Below, piece by piece: positions 55,803 to 64,000 of a stretch of DNA of 64,000 nt. The DNA comes from Taenia hydatigena (lineage: Eukaryota > Platyhelminthes > Cestoda > Cyclophyllidea > Taeniidae), in the NCBI GenBank assembly GCA_036345935.2, contig JADWOT020000002.1, forward strand, positions 6,323,145-6,387,144. Reading direction: 5' to 3'. The notes beneath the pieces were generated by a model, which saw only the letters and a list, made by a program, of their open reading frames with translations, was not told where the DNA came from and did not search any database. Position 1 is the first letter of the stretch. Every line of letters starts with the position of its first letter. The position numbers and the translations under genes are program-made.

Positions 55803-56499
55803 GACTGCTTACGATTGTAGAGGTTGGAAGTGTAAATGCAATCACGAGATCTATGCAAGTTATAAGCCAAAGGGAACGCTAAATACAGGTAGAATTGCAA
55901 TTCTCAAGGCAGCAGTTTAGAAGGAGCACTTTATTAAAAATACGTTTGGCATAGAGAATTCGTAACAAGACAATGATTAAAACATGACATAAACAGCATG
56001 TTAGGGATTGTGTTTATGGCGAGCCACCAATCCACTTAAAGCCCGCTGTGATGAAGCACACCCAGGCCGCCAAGACCTTATAAGTACATCTGAGAATTGT
56101 TGTTTTATGAGATGCTAGTCAGACAAGTGGAAGTTTGCAGAATGCAGCGAATTCAAATCATTCGCTACTTGGCTTATTGATTTAGGCGCACTCAATTAGA
56201 AGTAGAAAATGCTGGACTTCGGGAGTGTCAATGCGCGTAGTGGATCTTGAAAATAGATGTGACATTCAGCTATGTGTATTATTGTACATTAAAAACGAAG
56301 GAGTGCGAAGGATAGTCCACAGATAAAAATCATTCGTACTCACTTACGGAAGAATACAACAAAACATGTGAAAATAAGAAGAGATGGGTTAGCAGTTTAG
56401 TGCCTGAACGAATACATATCACATGCGATTTATGCGGTCACGTTTATCACCTCGAAAAAGTTGACGGCACACAGGTAGTGGCAATGTAGACACGTCAAC

Positions 56500-57450
56500 C
56501 ACCGGTAGACCGGCGCAAAGTTGATGATTCAAGAGTGTTAGCGAATGCTGCAGGGTTATCATATGCCATCGATGCGGCAAAGATAATCACTCCACATTTA
56601 TTGGTGGAACTAGAGTAGTGAAATTGCTGACATTTACAGCTACGATCGACAGAGCAGTGCAAGGTTAAAGGTGCAAACAGTTGAGGAAATTCCATAGGGA
56701 TATTACAGGCCATTTATGGTGTAAGGCTTACCAAACCACACTGAATGGTGACTCACGAGTTGTGGGAATGGTAACACTTAAATCCTCCATAAACAGGCCA
56801 GTGTCAGTTTGCTAATGCAAGTAAGTGAGCTAATGCTGCGGGGCTATCACATGCCAGCTAGTCGACAAACAATAACCATCCGCACTTATTGGTGGCGAAA
56901 AGCAGTGACATTACTGACACACAAACCAACATCCAGGTGCTTGTAATTAAGGAAAATCTGCACAGCTGTCACAGCTATCACATATATGCGTAAAATTAAC
57001 TTCATTACACTGATTTTTCTTAAAAATGCATTCGCATTTCTGGCAATTGCACCCGCAACCAACATACCACTGCAAAGTTAGAGATGCAAATGCTTGAGCA
57101 AGTGTAAATGACTATCACATGCCATCTGTGAGGCGTTGCTTATCACTCCACCCCTTTTCGGTGGCACAAGTGTAGTGGTATTGCTAGCACATGCAGTTAT
57201 CATAGAAATAAGGGTTCGTGGTCTAAGATGCAATTAATTGTAGAAGATCTGCACAGTTGTCACATGCTGCCTATGCAGCGAAGATTATTCCCCCTCACTG
57301 ATTGGTTGTATGCTAGAAATAATGTTTCTGACACACGCATCGTCAACAGACCGACGCGAGATTAATGATGCCAGTAATTGTGCTAGTGGTATAGGCCTAT
57401 CATATGCTATCTATGCGATAAGCAATACCTCTTTACAGTTATTAGTTGCA
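56500..57450 (+). repeat. Degenerate tandem repeat, unit about 140 bp, in the IR2 loop
   Basis: A core like tatcacatgccatctatgcg recurs at about 56558, 56700 (weak), 56847, 56980, 57117, 57260 and 57400. It is followed by a cacttattggtggca-like element and then a ttgctgacacaca-like element. The units are diverged. The first unit lies inside the left arm end, and a mirrored unit begins the right arm. Confidence 0.75.
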
Positions 57451-57571
57451 AAATGTTGTCTGAGTTAGTTTTCCTTCGCAATAAGCACTAAATATCAGCA
57501 TGACAATTACGCTTTAAAGGCCTTCGTCCAAATTTTTTCTTGTATTGGCTTGCCTCTGAAATTATTCATCG

Positions 57572-60500
57572 CGATCGTAGCTGTACATGTCAGCAATTTC
57601 ACTACTCTGGTTCCACCAATAAATGTGGAGTGATTATCTTTGCCGCATCGATGGCATATGATAACCCTGCAGCATTCGCTAACACTCTTGAATCATCAAC
57701 TTTGCGCCGGTCTACCGGTGGTTGACGTGTCTACATTGCCACTACCTGTGTGCCGTCAACTTTTTCGAGGTGATAAACGTGACCGCATAAATCGCATGTG
57801 ATATGTATTCGTTCAGGCACTAAACTGCCAACCCATCTCTTCTTATTTTCACATGTTTTGTTGTATTCTTCCGTAAGTGAGTACGAATGATTTTTATCTG
57901 TGGACTATCCTTCGCACTCCTTCGTTTTTAATGTACAATAATACACATAGCTGAATGTCACATCTATTTTCAAGATCCACTACGCGCATTGACACTCCCG
58001 AAGTCCAGCATCTTCTACTTCTAATTGAGTGCAAAAGCATGCTTTCGGTGTATTGCACTTGAGCACTTCAATCTTGGCGCCTAAATCAATAAGCCAAGTG
58101 GCGAATGATTTGAATTCGTTGCCTAAGAAGACGGCCGCATTCTGCAAACTTCCACTTGTCTGACTAGCATCTCAAAAACAATAATTCTCAGATGTACTTA
58201 TAAAGTCTTGGCGGCCCGGGTGCGCTTCATCACAGCGGGCTTTAAGTGGATTGGTGACTTACTAAAAGCACAAACCCCCAACATGCTGTGCATACCATGT
58301 TTCCAATCAATGCTTTGCTATGGGTTCTCTGTGCCAGGCATATTTTGAGTAGAGTACTCTTTGTGAACTGTTGTCTTGATGATTGCAATTCTACCTGTAT
58401 TTGGCGTTCCCTTTGATCGATGACGTCACATAGATCTCGTGCTAGCAATTATGTTTCCAACCTCTACAATCGTAAGCATTTAGGTGCACCGAGAAGCAAT
58501 TTAAGACTAAGTGTGGCACAAAATTCGCAAAATCGGATCTCGACTCAGTTGTTGTGAGCATGCCAATTGATAAAAATGACATCACGTTTGAAGTGCCTTC
58601 CCGTTGTTTGGAAAGTCATCACCACTATGTAAGGGACGCGATGGCATTAGTACCTTTCTTATCAAGACTGTTTAAGCTTTCTTCTGGTGTCTGAGCCCGA
58701 AGATTCTTCTTGAGGAGAGGACGAAAAATTGCAAGCCGCATTTTGGACACTCTCTATCCTGCACTCAATCTGGTAATGCTCCATAAATTTTGGGATGTTA
58801 TGTCAACCAAAATCAATGTAAAAGTAGTGGGAATGTGAGCAGTGCACGTCAATGGGATACCAGTGCACTACTAGTACGCATCGCTTCAACCACCGTAAAG
58901 TAGATGACTTCAAGCGCGTGCTGTCGCAGTATTACTCAGTAAAGTGAGCCTGCGAACACTTGTAGTGGACATAAGTGTAGCTGCTAGCAGTGTATTTAGC
59001 CTATCTTCTTTAACGAGAGATTTTTTAAACTCGGCTGTAATGCACTCTTATCTCAATACTCTCAAATCCCGAGGGTAAACATTCCTCAACTTAAATGAGT
59101 TTTCGTTCACGAATTGGTCTGTTTTTGCCACACGCTATGGTAAGAAATGCAAAAAAACGAGGAGCTGGCGCTAACAATTTCACCATGGCGTATTTGGCCC
59201 CACCTGATGCAAAGCGTGTGCAGGAGTTTTTACTTGATCTCGAGCGTGCGGCACCATACAAGAATAAAAAATAAAGTGTAATTGCTGATAGTAAGGGACA
59301 GCCCTTTCACTCGTTTTCCACTAAGGAGCTGACTCTACTCTGTCCCTCAGTTTGCATTTGGGTGCATGGATGAATTCCAACAATCCTAAACAAAGTGCTA
59401 AATGCATCCTATTAATCAAGCAATCGAAGAAATTCAGACCGTTAGTGCACTTTATCCACCCTTTGCTTGCCCACACTTATACAACTCGATTTTGACTACG
59501 TGGACTTTGCTAAGGCATTCCTGACAAGAGAAAGCCTGTTGCAGTGCGTTTGCCTTCCACTTGATTGTATTTAGGTTGAATCAAACCCACAGTTGAAGGT
59601 CCTTAGTTAACCGCGGTTGTTTAAGAAGCTATTCACACTAGACTGGAGCAATGACATGTGAATTAGCCTCACCTCTTGTACGACAACACTGCACATCATT
59701 CACGCTGTCATTTAGATCAGCCTATACTCCTGACTCATGAAGTCGGAAAATTGAAAATGCACGCACAGAATCCGTGCGTATTTTATTAACACCCTTAGCA
59801 CTGCGTCATTCTATCACCTACTGTTTCCCTAGTTTGCTCCTCAGAAATGGCGCATAGTTGGAAGTCACTATGAGGCAGATGCAGGCTGGAACAACGAAGT
59901 GGTCTGGTGGTGTGATACGTGACATCTACTCCACTCTCACTGCTATAAATAAAATGCGATCTCCATATTCCACATCACGCCTTGTTTAAATGCCGCGAAG
60001 ACCTCCTAACACCGAGTACGATTTCTTGGGATGGGGCAATGGTTAACAATGGAAAGTCTATTCGAATTGACACACGATGCATGACATGCGCATTGCATAT
60101 TAGTGGGATGCAGATATGATGAGATCTGCGTAGATGAATTAGAAGAATCTGCAATCACTATCTACCAGCAGACACACATCTTGAGGTGAATTCGTGTATG
60201 CGTCAGGATGTGTGGGTGCAAGTCCATAACACTTTTCATTTAATCGAAGTCTAAAACAAGTCCCCAATGGACATGCGCTGCCTCGTCTAGGTTGACAAAT
60301 GGTTACACAGAACGGCACCAGCAGCAAGCTTGCGGGAGAAAAGCCACATTGAACCCACATACTATCGTCTAGCTTTGAATCTTGGATGATGCGCAGTATA
60401 AATATTATATGCTGAGCGTGCCTAATGGTCTAGAATTCGACTAGAATATCTGCCATCCTACACTACCTACCTTTATTTTTAGGTGGTTGCCAGCATCGCA

Positions 60501-61528
60501 GCAACATTCTAGATGACTCTGAGCCCTGTCACACTTACATTTCCTCCCAATCAATCGGCATTATATAGCGGGGTGCGAGGGGCTGTGAAGCGCTCTGTGT
60601 CTCCGCCACCTCTCATTAGCCATCCCACTACCACGCACGTACCCCACTTTTGCATATGCTCCTTCGTCCTCGTCAATCAAGTAAGGCGAATTTGTGGTAT
60701 CTTTGTCTGCTGATCAATCTGCCTAAAGAGACTAAACTACTTCAGATTCTCCCTGAAAACTGTTTGACTAATTTTAAAATTGCACTCCTCTTTTAATGCC
60801 TACCACGGTGCTTCACCAACTGCTTAAAGATTTCCTCTCATCCGAAGGCGTGTAGTTAGATGTGGATTGAATCGCCGCTGATTTATTGTGAAGCAGCCAC
60901 ATGACAGTCATTTTTATCTTGTTATTAAAATGAACAATGTGTGCAGTTTGTTTTTAAATCATCAAGCAAATGTTGTCTAATGAATTTAGTTTATTTCGAC
61001 TAACATAGTTTGAATTTTTGACATTTGGTCAGCTGCTTTGAAGATGAATATATCATCAGCCCACAGGCACAAACTTGCCTTCATTACAACATTGGAAGAG
61101 CATGCTTTTATTTACGTGCAATATTTGGAAAACACTGCACTTCGTTTCAAAAGAAAGGATGAACTCAATTGTAAATACAGGCTCTGACATGCATTTTGAT
61201 CCTTGGAACTCTAATTACTGATATGCCGTTTAGACTTAAAAACTTTGCACTTGACTGTCAGCTAATTAATCTGCACATAAAACTCGCCCGTTTAGCGGGA
61301 CACTTGCATTTCTCCCGCAAGTCTTTAGCAGGATTGAAGATAGCTCTGTTGAATACCAATGAAATTTGGCAATAATACTGCTAAGATTCTATTTATTTCT
61401 TCTTTTGCCAACAGCGCATCATTGCCCAACTTTGAGTGCGCACCTCATGCATTGCTTAAGCTGTCGTAGTAGAGTTGATGACACACTACTACTCAGTTGA
61501 TCACGAATAACACATGCGTAGCGAACTT
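57572..61528 (-). repeat. Right arm of inverted repeat IR2
   Basis: This is the reverse complement of 52701-56648. It contains small insertions absent from the left arm (for example about 58030-58075) and independent stops in shared frames. Confidence 0.93.
58491..58694 (+). pseudogene. Right-arm partner of the 55566-55802 ORF
   Basis: The 67-codon frame reads EKQFKTKCGTKFAKSDLDSV, then ITFEVPSRCLESHHHYVRDA, and stops at TGA 58692-58694. The left copy reads on (VRARIVFLR) at that point. The downstream partner of the second left-arm frame is frameshifted. This suggests a once-coding sequence decaying after duplication. Confidence 0.3.
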
Positions 61529-61738
61529 CACCACCAAAAGGATGCGTTAAACGCCCCTGCGACAGTTGCCACTCCCAGTGGTTTCAAACCTTGTGGTTAA
61601 GCATTAACAACTTGGAATTTCATTCTCATCGACGTGTCGCTCAGCGTGTTACGAGCCCAGGCATATAAATTGGAAAACACAGATGCTGGCACAAAGCTCC
61701 CACAACTTGTGAGAGACTCAGCTTGACCTCTTTTCCAG

Positions 61739-62204
61739 CATATGATAGCACACGGGCATTAGGATTGTTTGCCGAAAATTATGAAGATCTCATGCGTTTG
61801 CCATTGATTGAGGGATCATATTTTATTCTGCATAATCTGGGGTTTGCGTTTCGTCGTACAATGAAGCTAGTTATTTTCGTGCGAAAACAAGCAAGTCACA
61901 CTACCCGTCCACTCAATCCAATCATGGAATGTCTTAAAGCTGGTATATCACGGCGGCTAAATCAACCAACCAAGTGCAAAATTGTTACTTCATTGTCCAA
62001 CTAGACGGCTGCACTGTGCAAGATTCTACCGGTCCGACTACTATCTTAATTACTTGGAAGGAATTGACAGCCCAGTTGTACTCTGCTGAAGTGTGTCACA
62101 ATTCGATTGATGATTCACCGCAATCACAGCCCACTGGAATGCTGTGCATGCCAAGTTTTGATCCCTACGTTTTTGCGGACTTCGCACATCGAGGTCCAGC
62201 TTGA
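61739..62204 (+). CDS. C-terminal two-exon fragment of an unknown gene
   Basis: Exon 61739-61942 follows a strong pyrimidine-rich acceptor (cttgacctcttttccag). It encodes STRALGLFAENYEDLMRLPL, EGSYFILHNLGFAFRRTMKL and a basic end, to a GTATAT donor (phase 1). A 62 bp intron ends in ttcattgtccaactag. Exon 62005-62204 continues in the right phase: GCTVQDSTGPTTILITWKEL, QLYSAEVCHNSIDDSPQSQP and MPSFDPYVFADFAHRGPA, then TGA. Phases and lengths agree (204 and 200 bp). The fragment lies just outside the IR2 right arm, so its 5' exons may lie in or beyond the arm. No domain is recognised. Confidence 0.55.
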
Positions 62205-62813
62205 ACCAAGTGCTGTTTGTGAGATGTCATTTCAATCGATGTAGTCCTACCACTATTTGTCGTTCTTCTTGACATTTGAACAAGGTTTTAGCGTGGATGT
62301 GGTCAAATACGCTGTTGGGCGTTGTAAGCGTCATGCTGATAAGGTAACCATGGAGAGCTTCTTAATTAATATTTAATTTTACTACCTCTCTCCATTGCTT
62401 TGTTGATGCTGGTGCCTAAGTGTGTCTAGTTGACCTTGTCTCTCAAACGCATACACATGCAGATATTCCACATTGACTGTCAGAATGGCTCATTAGTTTA
62501 TGGCATAAGTGTTGCATTTTGTTTCAAGATGGGTGATGATGGAATATATTAAGCAAATGCAAAGGTTACGCAGCGCCATGAGCATGACTAAGAGAGGAGT
62601 ACAGACCTCAGACTATAATTTCTGCACCGCTAGTGGTAACTGCTCTGGCCTATCGGCATTATCCAAATAATCCATACTTAATTTGCCCTAATTTTAATGC
62701 ATCCGCGTCCTTCTTCAATCCCCACGATTATCACTTCCAAACCTTAGACCAGTCTTTTAGATTGTCATGCACACACGACTGTCCATTCCCAGTCTGACTG
62801 TGCCTAGTTCTCC

Positions 62814-62918
62814 ATGACATTTAGTTGGGGTATAAACGAGGCCGAGGAACTGGGCAATACCGAGGTTGGTGGCCAGAAGCGGCAGATACAATTACAAAAT
62901 GAAGAAGTGGCTCATTAA
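62814..62918 (+). CDS. Small ORF, 34 residues
   Basis: ATG 62814 to TAA 62916-62918 encodes MTFSWGINEAEELGNTEVGG followed by a Gln-rich helix-like end. A second frame (62866-63084) overlaps it. Either may be an exon; neither has supporting splice partners. Confidence 0.15.
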   Translation: MTFSWGINEAEELGNTEVGGQKRQIQLQNEEVAH

Positions 62919-64000
62919 TGGGCAGGATTGTGTCGTTGGCACCGATTTGTCATCAGGATTAGCCAATGAAATGCTGGATCCACTATGGAGAAAGCGGCAT
63001 CATCTAGCATGCCTTAACCGAATTTTAATGTTCAAAATCCGTATTCGTAGCAAAAATTGGCTTGGATTATTGCGTTATAGCTGAAGAACAAAGTTATTGC
63101 CCGTTGGTCTGTGATACAAATAAAGTAAGAGCATGCGTTGCCAAGCTTCCTCAAATCAGTTACTGAGAGAATTTTTTCAAATTTCTCTGAACTCTCGACG
63201 CGTTGCACTAAATCAGTGCATCTGCTTATAAGATTTCCTCCATTTTAATATCATGTGCTCCATTTCAAAACTTGATTTTTCTCAATTGCCAAGAACAAAT
63301 TGAGCTAAGATTGAATTGAATTGATGGTCAAGGAAAATAAAGCCATTACTGTTTTAGGAGGACTCAGTTAGCCTCTCACATGCAAAAGGACAGGCTCATT
63401 TTTGCAACTAAGCGCAAATTTCGGACCAGACTGCATACCAGTTTGATCCCTCAACTGATTATAAATGCATAGGTTCTCCCTGATTTACAGCATTCATTCT
63501 TTATGGTTGAATGATTGTGTGCTATTACATAGTAGCAGGAGTTTGGGCTTATCCTTCCACACCATCAGCATCGGAGGCGGTCAATTTGAGACAGTCTTTA
63601 GGCGTCATTTTTGTTTTTCCTTTTCTTTGTCAGGGATTGTAACAAACTATTTTAGAGCAGATAAATGCAGCCCTTTAGTGAGGAAGATGGACCGCATATC
63701 ACCAATAGCAATCGCGCCTAATTCTCCTACAAGTGTATTGTTTACGATTTACTGAATATAATTTCCCCATCACCTACTCGGGCTCATTAATACTGCGACC
63801 ACTGAGAAGATGCATAAAACGTAAGTACAGTGTGGTGAACTGATACACTGCTGTAAAAGAGGCAAACTAGTCTTTGAGCAGATGTAGTAAGGCGCAGCGC
63901 TACATTCAATTCCAATGGCGACCTGTGCAAAAGACGTAAATATCTCATTAAACAGGCAGGTTTTATGTAATTCCACACTAAATGTCCTCTCCTCTAGTCT
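62919..64000. other. No gene identified
   Basis: Only short frames are present (63465-63755 +, 63770-63978 -), without motifs. The window ends here. Confidence 0.35.

Larger units (their letters stand above)
52701..56648 (+). repeat. Left arm of inverted repeat IR2
   Basis: This is the mirror of 57572-61528. The outer ends are aagttcgcta at 52701 and gcgaactt ending at 61528. The inner ends are tacgatcg at 56641-56648 and cgatcgta at 57572-57579. Identity is around 90% by eye with many small indels, so the arms are old and not an assembly echo. No target-site duplication is evident in the immediate flanks. Confidence 0.93.

Noticed and set aside
56495..56713. 72-codon minus ORF and its + strand partner at 57540-57725
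   Set aside because: Both read through the 140 bp tandem repeat at the IR2 arm ends; the similarity is explained by the inverted repeat and not by coding.
1..64000. CRISPR arrays, bacterial operons, rRNA genes, intact tRNA genes
   Set aside because: No regularly spaced short repeats, rRNA segments or complete tRNA folds were seen; gene structure is eukaryotic throughout.

Overview
The window looks like nuclear DNA from an animal with compact, intron-containing genes. Exons of about 85-360 bp are bounded by GT/AG sites, several introns are only about 60-220 bp, and there are no bacterial-style gene runs, ribosome binding sites or long single-exon genes. Base composition, short introns and repeat load would suit a flatworm (cestode or trematode), but nothing I can read proves the taxon. 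Most genes are visible only as pieces, and few products can be named.

Region 1 (1-25.7 kb) is a large inverted duplication. The outer arms (1-5966 and 20301-25694) are almost identical. The inner arms (6004-8733 and 15961-18720) are clearly homologous but much more diverged. A roughly 7.2 kb spacer separates them. Each outer arm carries an ankyrin-repeat gene (2150-4705, and its mirror at 21563-24686). The left copy reads intact over its last four exons. The right copy has a frameshift and an extra, nonsense-bearing duplicate exon next to the only N in the window. Both copies share an in-frame TGA inside an early ankyrin repeat. Downstream of the ankyrin gene, the inner arms hold conserved but broken exons of a second gene that I cannot name.

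Region 2 (25.7-41 kb) is mostly single copy. It holds a clear ubiquitin-conjugating (UBC/E2) fold in two exons at 28.7-29.2 kb, followed on the same strand by further coding-like exons at 29.55-30.96 kb. Long stretches at 31-41 kb show nothing I recognise apart from a decayed tandem duplication at 38.6-39.3 kb.

Region 3 (41-50 kb) is a diverged direct segmental array (about 41.2-43.0, 46.1-47.95 and 49.2-50.1 kb). It carries two homologous ORFs of an unknown family on the + strand. A minus-strand gene with C2H2 zinc-finger exons lies at 45.5-47.3 kb, and one decayed finger copy lies at 49.2-49.4 kb.

Region 4 (52.7-61.5 kb) is a second large inverted repeat. It has arms of about 3.95 kb at roughly 90% identity, judged by eye. 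The arms flank a 0.92 kb loop made of degenerate tandem units of about 140 bp, an architecture like that of foldback elements. Just outside the right arm a two-exon coding fragment (61739-62204) ends a gene of unknown function.

Overall the window is a duplication-prone locus: two inverted duplications, a direct array and several small tandem duplications lie around partly decayed gene copies. All identity levels quoted are estimates from reading the sequence, not from an alignment program.
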